Assembly: GCA_007751255.1 (NCBI GenBank) | Contig: CP036296.1 | Location: 6,262,001-6,326,000, forward strand | Direction of reading: 5' to 3' | DNA from: Engelhardtia mirabilis | GTDB lineage: Bacteria > Planctomycetota > UBA1135 > GCA-002686595 | Length of the DNA: 64,000 bases | Part shown: positions 18,501 through 25,578 of the stretch, piece by piece | How the letters are laid out: every line of letters starts with the position of its first letter | Numbering within the stretch: the stretch's first letter is position 1 | The notes under the pieces: model-generated | The model's database searches: none | Seen by the model: only the letters and a program-made list of their open reading frames with translations | What the model was told of the DNA's origin: nothing | Translations under genes and position numbers: made by a program

Positions 18501-18593
18501 CTGCGGGTCGTGACCACCGAACAACTCGATGCAGCCGTCGTCGACCCTTACACCGTCAACCGCGGGACGGCGAGTCGCGCGGCTGAGCACTAG
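12585..18593 (+). CDS. Giant superfamily 2 helicase with DUF1998 and nuclease-like C-terminus
   Basis: 2002 residues. Motif I TGTGSGKTE at 102-110, motif II DELH at 232-235 and motif III GTSAT at 267-271 form the first RecA lobe. The second lobe is unusually far away, with CTPTLEMGIDIG and RVGRAGRSTG near 1014-1057. Cysteine clusters punctuate the chain: CREC near 480, CPEC near 575, CDTC near 925, CASC and CPAC near 1343-1365, CTECG near 1472. The DUF1998/MZB zinc module is around 1568-1640 (DAVPGGTGHLAGLW, CGFCNEHG, CYRCLFAYED). Residues about 1668-1795 look like a Vsr/PD-(D/E)xK-type fold (VPDLVF, AVYLDGALWH, VWSLTWQDV). The size and architecture recall Druantia DruE and other DUF1998 defence helicases. 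It is divergent from the AbiE operon with 285 bases between. Confidence 0.85.
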   Translation: MLPSVLARETRQAVLDYLRTTLSLADEDLERALFDFLDGPDGLFRGPFVDVRLPFLVSAELDDEDAPIDVRPPFPPFAHQLEAWERLSTKIYPQPRHTLVTTGTGSGKTECFLMPILDHCRRAVAKGEPGIKAIILYPMNALATDQARRLAKELWDRDDLDGVSAGLYVGGETDQKKPTREHLIGDRHTLRKDPPDILLTNYKMLDFLLLRPEDRGLWEQNTSDTLRYLVLDELHTYDGAQGSDVACLIRRLKERLSIERGRLCCVGTSATVGDGDSESRKSLVRFAEQLFGERMDPKAVVGEQRLSVDDLLGRRRHAATWPEADAADLAADRFDDGAAWIARQTELWFGERVDDPRDLGARLLEHGTLRALLEALGGRPAEWPELDARLVETLDGWGGLDAERRWLLVQSFLGLVSTARDPHNTASLRPFLTVQVQLWIRELRRLLREVTDAPSFAWADALPEDSGPGLRRFLPIGHCRECGASGFASTTREGTPVLSDDPADVGRDWVEHSRRARFLVPRPGEATGFGVERNTLEVAETDTGAADRRDGAAWLPVLISSEVTDGKRPKFRGRCPECDSDDALLILGSRAAALLGVATSQIFQSPFNDQRKLLAFCDSVQDASHRAGFLGARTFRFDLRAAIQGTLEARAEGEPPRLDAFARDVLEHWTKQEGASRAIASLWPADLRDRGEWARFHDANGEGAHADLAEHLVARLSWDLVLEFGHRARLGRTLERTGCSTVRLDPARFESCLDQLALDVTERGLGDGLFAELDRSALAHFLWGLFDRTRLRGGVMHPFLGAFAREGGGWFHLTRRRNPLISPFGKFSRLPRLLTDTKGGSDSTFDLVPGEGRHRTWFRDWAERALGLPADADSVRELYRFALDRALGAGLLVDTVQKRGGRAFGLKPDALELVRDPVTLACDTCRRTLAVDVPDSRLGRACPQYRCTGRLEPESALRRRSDPFGYYRRLFRSGRLSRVVAAEHTGLLDRKRREQLEDAFKADGDERPIDAPNLFVCTPTLEMGIDIGDLSATVLCSVPPAPANYLQRVGRAGRSTGNAFCATLVLSRPHDLYFRAEPQEMLAGEVLAPGCFLDAPHMLERQLTAHAMDAWALEASADVKLPKTLEALGDKPEESAFLQSFLAFHGERRGELTDRFVARFKEAMRDGDGLSDGTVRRIEELGRGTRLVERVATALRRSSDELRELASKQRKVRRRLAELESAPDAKEVEAERDELETTRRMLGRLKGELARKYPLAILADEGVLPNYAFPEAGVTLESVVAERPDGDGKPQYRSYEFVRPASSALRELAPFNTFYADGRHVRIDEIDVGGKNRSLLERWRLCASCHHSERVEDDAPPAGACPACRDLAWADQGRVRTLVRFRRSRSLANLAEVVTADDSDDRDEAFYETFGLIDVEQRHLHGAVAVEDLPFGVEYLVDLELRELNLGASGETNARGFPLAGEEFGGRGFEVCTECGKVRMGPGLDVRHAAYCSGGKTGNKERLETVFLYRELTSEALRLLVPAVVLDDQARRASFKAALALGFRRHFRGRPAHLVMREVEESLPGGAKRHFVVVFDAVPGGTGHLAGLWSGRKFMDVLAAARTALEACGFCNEHGTDGCYRCLFAYEDQGRLPLLSRATALEMLETILARAADLKPVNSLSEVSVAIRQDSELERLFDRALVAWAKRTEDVVLEDDPQRGEHRWRLTVGDCAWAVERQVRVLGDGRALHETVPDLVFRPADGNPEVSTIAVYLDGALWHVKPGKELGGIADDMRRRDGLRHGKGWSVWSLTWQDVQAFLDDDPACAPLPPLPSDSAANRRQAAARLGENELAQLVERGALAGLLAQLRDPNPIRWSRLSDAILIGWTAAGPNLGAAAAETIESSLEHDAGLPDLTPRAAAAPDRAFRRAAGDRWRGVFASIPTAGVASGDLSNARALLRLQDDAEARANPDFLPTWRAYLHATGWLQFMSGELRVVTTEQLDAAVVDPYTVNRGTASRAAEH

Positions 18594-19205
18594 CAAGCTG
18601 AGAAAAATCGTCCGCCACGGTCGCGACGCAGATGGTTCGAATGGGTCGCCGCGCCCTGGCACTCTCGGCCGCTCTCGTCGTCACCGGGCTCGCGGTGCTG
18701 ATTCTCGACGACGGACTGCCTACTCCGTTGCTCGAACTGCATCGCGAGCCCGGACTGCATCAGCGCCATCGTCGGGCTCAGCCGACTTCGCCCTCTGCGC
18801 GTCGATCCTGAGCCAGGCGGTCTCCGGCCGCAGGCTCTGGCCGCCAGCGATGCACGGGTGGTCGGCGACGAAGCCTCGCACCCGCTCGCGCGCGGCTTCG
18901 TCCGGCGGCTCGGGGAACTCGGACGGAGCGCGCACGGAGGCCGGTTCTCTCCCTCGCCGATGAGCTGGCCGCCGGGGGTCCGGACGCGACCCTGCTCCCC
19001 GTCAGCCCCGAGGAGGCCGGGCAGGGGTTCTCAGGAGCGGCGACATCTTTCGGCCGGACGCCAACCAACTGCAAGAAATTGCAGTCCACCCGGCAGTCCA
19101 CGGTCACCACTCGCGCCACGGGAGGTGAACCCACTCGCGGGGTCCGTCTTTTGCGGCATGTCGTCGGAAGAGGGGCGCCGCCATCGGCCCCAGGAGGCCC
19201 CTCCC
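18594..19205 (+). pseudogene. Decayed gene region between the helicase and an FG-GAP gene
   Basis: No intact gene is convincing in these 612 bases. A short frame starting at ATG 18632 or 18641 encodes a signal-anchor-like segment (LALSAALVVTGLAVLIL) and stops at 18811. Plausible protein-like sequence then continues in a different frame (LAASDARVVGDEASHPLARG, about 18840-18905) and in a third (LADELAAGGPDATLLPVSPE, about 18955-19015). Together they look like one membrane-anchored protein broken by at least two frameshifts. The family is not recognised. The end of the stretch contains the ribosome-binding site (AGGAGG) of the next gene, eight bases before its ATG. Confidence 0.4.
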
Positions 19206-21953
19206 ATGATTCGCGTGCTACTCGTCGCCGGCCTCTCGGCGATCTTGATCCAACCCGTCCTCGCCCAGTGCGAGCTCGAGCCCCTCAGCCCCCAACTCCC
19301 GGCCACCTACGCAGAGTTCGGCGCTTCGATCGCGATGGCCGGCGACACGGCGGTGGTCGGGCAGCCGGGGCACTTTGCAGACCAGGGGCGCGTCAGCATC
19401 TTCCACCGCCAGGGGCCCGCTTGGGTGCTGGAGGCCGAGTTCAGCGGCTTCGACTCGGTGGTCGGTGATCGCTTCGGCGCGGCCGTCGACATGGTGGAGT
19501 TCGATGACTGGGTGGCCGGCTCGGCGGACAGGCGGCGCATCGCGGTGACGGCGCCGGGCGTGGACCTGCCGGGCAACGCCGCGGGCGCCGTGTACGTGTA
19601 CGAGTCGCGCACGAGCGTGAACGACGGCGCGTGGGAGTTGATCGGCGTTGCCCAGGATCCCGGCTCGACCACGACGGTCGGCGGGTTCGGCGCGGCGGTG
19701 GCTATCTCGAAGGAGCTGCTGGTGGTCGGCAGTCCGCTCGACGACGCCGCCGGCGGGCCCGCCGGCGCGGCCCACGTGTTCGAGGTCGACAGCGAGCTCG
19801 TCCAGGTCAACCACACCATGGTCCTGTTCGACCCGAGCCACCATCCCTACCAGCGCTTCGGCGCGGCGTTGGACGTGCGTAGCTACTCGATCCTGGTCGG
19901 TGCGCCCGACGACCACGCCCTCTCGTCGGGAGCAGGTAGTGCGCACCTGTGGAGCGCGCAATACGGCGCCACGGTCAGCTACAAGGGAGAGTTGCAGGCG
20001 GACCCGACCGTCGACCAGGCCTTCGGCAGCTCCGTCTCGATCTCCTCTCCGCCCTCGAGCAGCTTGACGCTGGTCGCCGTGGGCGCGCCGCACCGCTCAC
20101 CTGGCCAGGCCGGTCGCGTCTACATCGGAAAGTTCGGGTACGACTACTTGACCGGTTCGCCCTACTGGGGCTCGGAGATTGCCGAGATCGACGCCCCCGA
20201 CCCGCAGGCGGGCGACCGCTGGGGCTGCCAGGTGCTGGCCGACGGCGACCGGCTCTTCGTCGGCGCCGGCGGCGCCGAGCTCGTGGCCGAGTTCCACGCC
20301 AACGACGTCCTCGAGTACGAGCTCGAACGCCAGTGGTCCTCGGTGACCGCGCCGGGAACCTCGGGCTTCGGTGAGCTGCTCGCCGCCAGCGATGACGACC
20401 TGCTCGTCGCCCTGCCGGGCGCCCACGGCGAGGTCGCCTACGGCGGTACCGTGCGCGACTTCCCGCTGGTCGGCTGGCTGTGCCCCGAGATCTGCGACGG
20501 GCCGCGTCTGCCGCTGTCCGGCGACGTCGCGGACGGCACCGGCTCCGCCGTGGCCCTCTCCGGCAAGACGCTGGTCGCCGGCGCTCCGCTGGCTCCGGGT
20601 GGCGGGTCGGCGACGATCTTCCGCCTCGACGGCGAGTGTTGGAGCGGCGCGCCGCTGCCGAGCCCCGAGTACCTGGATGCCGGCGATCGCTTCGGGGCCT
20701 CGGTCTGGGCCGACCGACACGACCGCTTCGCCGTCGTCGGCGCTCCCGGTGACGACAACTACGGCGCCACGGGCTCCGCACCCGGACCCGGCAGCGCCCA
20801 CCTCTACGCACGCTCGAACGGCGAATGGCACTACGAGGCGAACCTGTGGAGCTTCGCCGTCCCCCAGGGCGGCGAGTACGGCCGCAGCGTCGTGGTCGGC
20901 GAACAATCCATCTTCGACGACTACGCCGCGGTGTCCTACATCGACTGGGACGGTGCCGGCGCCGTGCGCACCTTCCGCAGGGCCGGCCCGGGGAGTTGGG
21001 TGCAGAGCCTAGGACTGCGCGCGCCGAACGCCGCGCCCGGTGACGACTTCGGCGCCTGCATGGCCGCACGCGCCTGGGCCCTCTTCGTCGGCGCCCCCGG
21101 CGCTCGGGAGGTGCACTGCTACTCGACCAACCACGGCAACGCCGAGCACCTGCTGACGATCGGCGCCCCCGTCGACGCCGCGGGCTTCGGCGAGCGCATC
21201 GCAACGAATTCCAAATGGCTGCTGGTCGCGGCGCCCGAGGCCGGCCGGGTCTTCGCCTGGTGGCGCAACGACGAGCTGGACGGGTGGAACTACATCGGGG
21301 AGATTCCGCCTCCCACCGACGGCTACGACCTGGGCTTCGGCGCCGACGTCGCCGTCGCGTCCGAAGGCCTCTGCGTCTCGGCGCCCGGCTCGGGCGCAGT
21401 CCACGTCTACGAACGCAAGGGCGGCCAGTTCGTCCACCTGCGCCGCTACGACGCCCCCGGCGCGGGCCCCGGGGCCCAGTTCGGCGCTCGCATCCACGCC
21501 TTCAACGACCGACTTGCGGTGGGCGCCCCGGGCCAGGCTGAGGTCTACGCCTATGGCACCAAGCTGCCGCCCGGCTCCTTCGAGGGCGACGTCCACGCGA
21601 TCTCGCTCAAGACCGGCGGGGTCCAGCCCCTGCGCCTGGACGCCGGCGTCGAGCGCGCGGGCGACATCTACTGGGTGCTCGGCTCGGTCACCGGCGTCGG
21701 CTCCACGCCCTTCCTCGGGGTGGACCTGCCGCTGGTTCCGGACGCCTACTTCAACCTGCTCCTGACCGCGCCGGGCGCCTCGCCGTTGCAACCGTCGCTC
21801 GGCCTGCTCGACGACGAGGGCCGCGCGACGGTCCAGGTCAGCGTGCCCCCGGGCCTGGGCCCGGAGCTCGACGGCCTGTGGGTCTGGCACGCCTTCTTCA
21901 CCCTCGTCTCGCCCTTCGCCAGTGAGGCCGAGCACGTGAAGCTCTACTTCTGA
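19206..21953 (+). CDS. Large secreted FG-GAP repeat protein
   Basis: 915 residues. The ATG at 19206 has AGGAGG eight bases upstream and opens a clean signal peptide (LLVAGLSAILIQPVLAQ). Some twelve FG-GAP-like units follow, with repeated cores such as FGASIAMAGDTAVVG and RFGASVWADRHDRFAVVGAP, enough for two beta-propellers. The last about 130 residues are a distinct module (ISLKTGGVQPLRLDAG, DIYWVLGSV, FFTLVSPF) that resembles the ends of the PQQ-like proteins at 40670 and 48733, suggesting a shared sorting or anchoring role. It is followed by a strong hairpin terminator, so it is monocistronic. Substrate unknown. Confidence 0.88.
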   Translation: MIRVLLVAGLSAILIQPVLAQCELEPLSPQLPATYAEFGASIAMAGDTAVVGQPGHFADQGRVSIFHRQGPAWVLEAEFSGFDSVVGDRFGAAVDMVEFDDWVAGSADRRRIAVTAPGVDLPGNAAGAVYVYESRTSVNDGAWELIGVAQDPGSTTTVGGFGAAVAISKELLVVGSPLDDAAGGPAGAAHVFEVDSELVQVNHTMVLFDPSHHPYQRFGAALDVRSYSILVGAPDDHALSSGAGSAHLWSAQYGATVSYKGELQADPTVDQAFGSSVSISSPPSSSLTLVAVGAPHRSPGQAGRVYIGKFGYDYLTGSPYWGSEIAEIDAPDPQAGDRWGCQVLADGDRLFVGAGGAELVAEFHANDVLEYELERQWSSVTAPGTSGFGELLAASDDDLLVALPGAHGEVAYGGTVRDFPLVGWLCPEICDGPRLPLSGDVADGTGSAVALSGKTLVAGAPLAPGGGSATIFRLDGECWSGAPLPSPEYLDAGDRFGASVWADRHDRFAVVGAPGDDNYGATGSAPGPGSAHLYARSNGEWHYEANLWSFAVPQGGEYGRSVVVGEQSIFDDYAAVSYIDWDGAGAVRTFRRAGPGSWVQSLGLRAPNAAPGDDFGACMAARAWALFVGAPGAREVHCYSTNHGNAEHLLTIGAPVDAAGFGERIATNSKWLLVAAPEAGRVFAWWRNDELDGWNYIGEIPPPTDGYDLGFGADVAVASEGLCVSAPGSGAVHVYERKGGQFVHLRRYDAPGAGPGAQFGARIHAFNDRLAVGAPGQAEVYAYGTKLPPGSFEGDVHAISLKTGGVQPLRLDAGVERAGDIYWVLGSVTGVGSTPFLGVDLPLVPDAYFNLLLTAPGASPLQPSLGLLDDEGRATVQVSVPPGLGPELDGLWVWHAFFTLVSPFASEAEHVKLYF

Positions 21954-21973
21954 GCCCTGATGCGCGCGAAAGA

Positions 21974-22007
21974 CGGCACCGCCGGCCCAACCGGGCTGGC
22001 GGTGCCG
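21974..22007 (+). terminator. Hairpin terminator after FG-GAP gene
   Basis: A 10-bp perfect stem (cggcaccgcc paired with ggcggtgccg) extended by five further inner pairs (one a G-T wobble) around an AACC loop, 20 bases after the stop. No long T-run follows, only a T-rich patch. Confidence 0.65.
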
Positions 22008-22133
22008 CCTTCGTTCGGGGCCTGCTTCGACGGGCAATTGCGGGGGGTGGCTCACGAGGCCACCACAGGTCCGTATCCTGCGCCGCCGACGCCCCACGAC
22101 CGAAAGCACCGACGCCACCCCCGGATCGCCAGC

Positions 22134-23096
22134 ATGATCGTCTCGGTCGCCCTCGTCCTCGTCGGTCTGGCTCTGTTGGTCCTGGGTGGCGAGGTCTTGA
22201 TCCGCGCCGCCAGTCGCATCGCGGACCTTGCGGGGGTCAGCCCGGCGGTGGTCGGCCTGACCGTCGTCGCGGCGGGGACGTCGATGCCGGAGTTGGTGGT
22301 GTCGCTGCGCGGGAGTTTGGGCGGGAGCGACGCCATCGCCGTGGGCAACGTGATCGGCTCGAACTCGTTCAACATCGGGGTGATCCTGGGTGTGTGCGCG
22401 TTGGTCGCGCCGCTGAAGATCACCGGTCGCACGGTTCGGCTCGAGTGGCCACTGATGCTGCTGGCGGCGTTCCAGCTCTACTTGTTGTCGCGGGACGGGC
22501 GAATCGATCGGCTGGAGGGGACCTTCTTCCTGGTGGCCTTCGTCGCCTTCGTGGCCTTCTCGCTGAAGATCGCGCACTCGGACATGGACCCGGGCGAGCG
22601 GTCGCAGTTCGCCGCGGCGGGAGTGCCAGGGCCCCGGCGGCGGCCGCGTGCCCTGGGCTACTCCGGGCTGAACGCCGCGCTCGGCTGCGGCCTCTTGGCG
22701 GGCGGCGCCGAACTCTTGGTCGTGGGCGCTACGGACCTGGCGCGATCGGTGGGCGCCACCGAGGAGGTCATCAGCCTGACCATCGTCGCCGCGGGCACCA
22801 GCCTGCCAGAGCTCTTCGCCTCGATCGCGGCGACGCGACAGGGCCGCGCCGACGTCGCGATCAGCAACGTGATCGGGTCCAACATCTTCAACGTCCTGGC
22901 GATCGTCGGCGTGGCCGCGACCGTTCGTCCGCTGAGCGTCTCTGCCGAGCTGATCGCTCGGGACTGTCCTTGGATGCTCGGGTTGTCGGTGCTGCTCTTG
23001 CCGCTGATGCGTAGCGGCTATCGGATCAGTCGGGGAGAGGGGTTGTTGCTGCTCGGAGCCTACGGCCTCTACCTGGAGATCCTGTTGAAGAGCTGA
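22134..23096 (+). CDS. Calcium/sodium antiporter (CaCA family, YrbG-like)
   Basis: 320 residues from ATG 22134; an earlier in-frame start would add a non-hydrophobic tail crossing the terminator region. About ten transmembrane helices. The two inverted alpha-repeats of the family are both clear: AAGTSMPELVVSLRGSL with GNVIGSNSFNIGVILG in the first half, and AAGTSLPELFASIAA with SNVIGSNIFNVLAIVG in the second. The conserved acidic and Ser/Asn residues for cation binding are therefore intact. It exchanges sodium for calcium (or another cation) across the inner membrane. Length and topology match bacterial YrbG proteins. It stands alone between two hairpins. Confidence 0.95.
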   Translation: MIVSVALVLVGLALLVLGGEVLIRAASRIADLAGVSPAVVGLTVVAAGTSMPELVVSLRGSLGGSDAIAVGNVIGSNSFNIGVILGVCALVAPLKITGRTVRLEWPLMLLAAFQLYLLSRDGRIDRLEGTFFLVAFVAFVAFSLKIAHSDMDPGERSQFAAAGVPGPRRRPRALGYSGLNAALGCGLLAGGAELLVVGATDLARSVGATEEVISLTIVAAGTSLPELFASIAATRQGRADVAISNVIGSNIFNVLAIVGVAATVRPLSVSAELIARDCPWMLGLSVLLLPLMRSGYRISRGEGLLLLGAYGLYLEILLKS

Positions 23097-23100
23097 GGCG

Positions 23101-23119
23101 AGCCCGTCTCGACCGGGCT
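23101..23119 (+). terminator. Short hairpin after the antiporter gene
   Basis: agcccg and cgggct form a 6-bp stem with a 7-base loop five bases after the stop codon. Weak as a terminator because no T-tract follows. Confidence 0.4.
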
Positions 23120-23138
23120 GACGCGCATTGCGCGAGGG

Positions 23139-23207
23139 GCGGTCCCGAGTTCCGTCACGACTAGGAAGTTGCGGACTGCGCTACGAGTTCCTCGATCGCG
23201 GGACCGC
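23139..23207. repeat. Spaced inverted repeat upstream of the carboxypeptidase-regulatory gene
   Basis: gcggtccc at 23139-23146 is repeated in inverse at 23200-23207, with 53 bases between that include a second small inverted pair (aggaa / ttcct). It could be a leader structure or part of an operator; nothing else is seen in the 233-base gap. Confidence 0.3.
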
Positions 23208-23329
23208 TCGCGCCGACGATTGTCCTTGTTGGGCACAAAGAATTCGAATCGGGCTGAAACCCCCTTCCGTGCCTGTCGGTAATGGTGGGCCAGACAATCC
23301 ACCGTGTCCGACGGGAGGCCGAAATCATC

Positions 23330-24415
23330 ATGCGGAAGTTCACCGTTTTCATTGTCGTCGTTGTCGCCGTGGTCGTGGCCCTCCTGCTCTCGACGGTCGG
23401 GGATGGGCGGTCGGCCGCCCACCCCCCTGCATCGAGTCGGCACGCCGAAGCTGGTTCGGTCGAGCTCGCTCCGATTCAGCAACCCGCGGCGCGAGGATCG
23501 GAACAGGAGGTGCGTGAGGAACAGGCTCCGCCCATCGCCCCGGCCGCAGATCAGGCTCCCGACGAGGAGCCTGGCGGCCCCTACTGGATCCGAGGCAACG
23601 TCTTCGATCGCAGCACCGACACGCCGGTGGCGAACCTGGTCGTCTGGACCGAGCGAGCCCTCACCCTGGAAAACGGGGTGCCCTATTCGGTGACCGACGA
23701 GTTCGGCGCCTTCGCGATCGAAGTTCCGCCGGGCACCCATGTCCTTGTCTTCCCACAACCCTTGGAGGGCGTCTTCTCTCCAGCCCCGGAGGAGGTCGTC
23801 GTGATCGGTGCCGACGTGTTCGTCACTTGCTACACGTACTCCGGTCCGCTGGCGACCCTCGCCGGCCACCTGCTGAGCGACGAGGGAGCCCCCCTGCCAG
23901 GAGTTCGCCTCGAGTTCTCGCCGTTCGAAGAGATGGTCGAGTTCCAGGGCAGGTCCTTTCCCCGCGCCGCGGCGACCCTACTCGGGACGGCGCAGACCCA
24001 GGACGACGGCTCGTTCCGCATCGAACTCCCGCCCGGCGAGCTCGTCGTTCACTCGAACGACTTCAAGGCCAACCCCTCCACCTCGCTGGGCGACGTCTTC
24101 AAGTCGGTCGTGATCGAAGCTCGACCGGGCACCAATCCGCCTCTCGAGTTGACCGGCGTCGCTGCGTCGGCGTGGGAGGGAGAGATCATCATCAACGGGA
24201 GCGTGAACCTGAGTCAGTCCTACATCCTCGCCTCGACTCCCGCGAGGGGCGAGTTGAGGGTGCATTTGGACGAGACCAGGACGGGGGCCCGGTGGGTGGC
24301 CGGCCCGCCATTCCAACTCGGCTCCCTCGCCCGAATTCATCTCGTGCTCGACGACGGCCGTGAGATCGTCCGAGAGCTTCTTCTGGTCGAGGGCCGACAG
24401 GAGATCGACTTATGA
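23330..24415 (+). CDS. Membrane-anchored protein with carboxypeptidase-regulatory-like domains
   Basis: 361 residues from the ATG at 23330, chosen because it directly precedes the hydrophobic helix VFIVVVVAVVVALLL. A low-complexity Ala/Pro/Glu linker (about 30-90) leads to two beta-sandwich segments of the CarboxypepD_reg (CNA-B-like) type. One is IRGNVFDRSTDTPVANLVVW with AFAIEVPPGTHVL. The other is LAGHLLSDEGAPLPGVRLEF with SFRIELPPGELVV. Such domains sit outside the membrane and often tether or regulate partners. The stop overlaps the ATG of the glycine-rich gene by four bases, so the two are coexpressed and probably work together at the surface. Confidence 0.8.
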   Translation: MRKFTVFIVVVVAVVVALLLSTVGDGRSAAHPPASSRHAEAGSVELAPIQQPAARGSEQEVREEQAPPIAPAADQAPDEEPGGPYWIRGNVFDRSTDTPVANLVVWTERALTLENGVPYSVTDEFGAFAIEVPPGTHVLVFPQPLEGVFSPAPEEVVVIGADVFVTCYTYSGPLATLAGHLLSDEGAPLPGVRLEFSPFEEMVEFQGRSFPRAAATLLGTAQTQDDGSFRIELPPGELVVHSNDFKANPSTSLGDVFKSVVIEARPGTNPPLELTGVAASAWEGEIIINGSVNLSQSYILASTPARGELRVHLDETRTGARWVAGPPFQLGSLARIHLVLDDGREIVRELLLVEGRQEIDL

Positions 24416-25335
24416 ATTTGAAAGCACTTCTGGCAGGCACGGTGCTCGCCGTCCCCGTCTTCACATCCAGCGCGTTCGCCGGCCAATGGGCCGAGTACAG
24501 CGAGGGCTATCACTTCGGATGGCCCGGACACGACGGCTGGCCGGGCGACACCCCGGCCGGCCATCCGGGTGCCCCTCCCGGATGCCCGCCCAACGGTGGC
24601 CCGGGCGGCCCATCCCTACCCGGCTGGCCTGCTCCCGAAGGGGGCGACGCTGGTCCCGGCGGCGTCGCAGGCATGGGGGGCCCGGGATATCCCGGGACCT
24701 CGGGCCAACCCGATGGCGGCAACGGTGGTCCCGGTGGTGCGGGCCATGGCTACTCGCCGCCAAGCAACCAAGGTGGTCAGGGCGGCCCCGGCGGACCCGC
24801 ATTTGGCATCGGCAATGGTGGCAGCGGTGGCATGGGAGGGGACGGCGCACCCGGCGGCACGGGCGGAACGGGCGGCCACGCTGCTGGAGGGGAAGGCGGC
24901 ACGGGCGGACCAGGGGGTGACGGCAACGGCCAGTGGGCCGAGGGTGGAACCGGCGGCAAGGGCGGCAATGGCCTCGTGGGTGGCGATGGCGGCCCAGGCG
25001 GCACGGGAGGCGATTCCGGTCTAGGCGTCGGTTCGCTGGACGGCAACGGTGGAGATGGTGGTGACGGTGGCAACTCGCCTGCCAATCCGGGTGACGGCGG
25101 GCCGGGCGGCGAGCCCGGCAACGGAGCAAGCACGGGCTACGAGTCGTCCGGCGAACCTGGCGAGCCGGGCAATCCTGGTAAGGCCACTGGCGTCGCGACA
25201 CCGGGCGCGCCGGGGCCCTCGAGTGGTCCCTCTGCATGGGAGGTCGGGTGGTCCTCCGTCATAAGTTCCGTCGTCGATGAGGCCGTCGAAATCGGTGTCG
25301 GCTTGTTCACCGCAAAGTGGCTGAAGAAGAAGTGA
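24412..25335 (+). CDS. Secreted glycine-rich, collagen-like protein
   Basis: 307 residues. A signal peptide (residues 1-23, ending SSAFA) is followed by about 250 residues made almost entirely of Gly-Gly-x and Gly-x-x steps with Pro, Asn and Asp, for example GGTGGDSGLGVGSLDGNGGD. This recalls PE-PGRS or collagen-like surface proteins and would form a polyglycine-II or collagen-type fibre. The tail (274-307) is different: an amphipathic, Trp- and Val-rich segment ending in AKWLKKK, resembling a membrane-association helix with basic stop. It is translationally coupled to the preceding carboxypeptidase-regulatory-like protein and ends before a strong bidirectional terminator. No enzymatic motif. 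Confidence 0.8.
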   Translation: MNLKALLAGTVLAVPVFTSSAFAGQWAEYSEGYHFGWPGHDGWPGDTPAGHPGAPPGCPPNGGPGGPSLPGWPAPEGGDAGPGGVAGMGGPGYPGTSGQPDGGNGGPGGAGHGYSPPSNQGGQGGPGGPAFGIGNGGSGGMGGDGAPGGTGGTGGHAAGGEGGTGGPGGDGNGQWAEGGTGGKGGNGLVGGDGGPGGTGGDSGLGVGSLDGNGGDGGDGGNSPANPGDGGPGGEPGNGASTGYESSGEPGEPGNPGKATGVATPGAPGPSSGPSAWEVGWSSVISSVVDEAVEIGVGLFTAKWLKKK

Positions 25336-25533
25336 CTGGGCTGGCGCGTCCTGTTGCGTGTCAAGGGGAGGCTCCGGTTCACTGCCCCTTGGCTCGGAGC
25401 CCCTTGGGAAGTGAGAGGCTCGACGTAGCTCCCACTGATCCCGGCTACCGTGTCATCGCGACCTGATCTCGGCGCATCCTTGGCACTTCGCAGTGTCGCC
25501 GTGTCCGTGTGGTTCGTCGAGTCGCGTAGTTGG

Positions 25534-25563
25534 GCGTCCCCCGATCGCTACATCGGGGGACGC
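25534..25563. terminator. Bidirectional hairpin terminator between convergent genes
   Basis: Perfect 12-bp stem (gcgtcccccgat with atcgggggacgc) and a 6-base loop, lying between the glycine-rich gene and the convergent NTF2-like gene. Its position fits termination from both sides. The rest of the 243-base gap shows nothing clear. Confidence 0.75.
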
Positions 25564-25578
25564 TCGATCAGGCGTCCT

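Noticed and set aside
12585-18593. Assignment as a complete Druantia or DISARM system
   Set aside because: Only the large helicase is present; none of the required partner genes is recognisable nearby, so only a family resemblance is reported.
24480-25210. DNA-level repeat array or CRISPR-like repeat in the glycine-rich gene
   Set aside because: Repetition is at codon level (Gly-Gly-x) with variable units and no constant repeat or spacer lengths.
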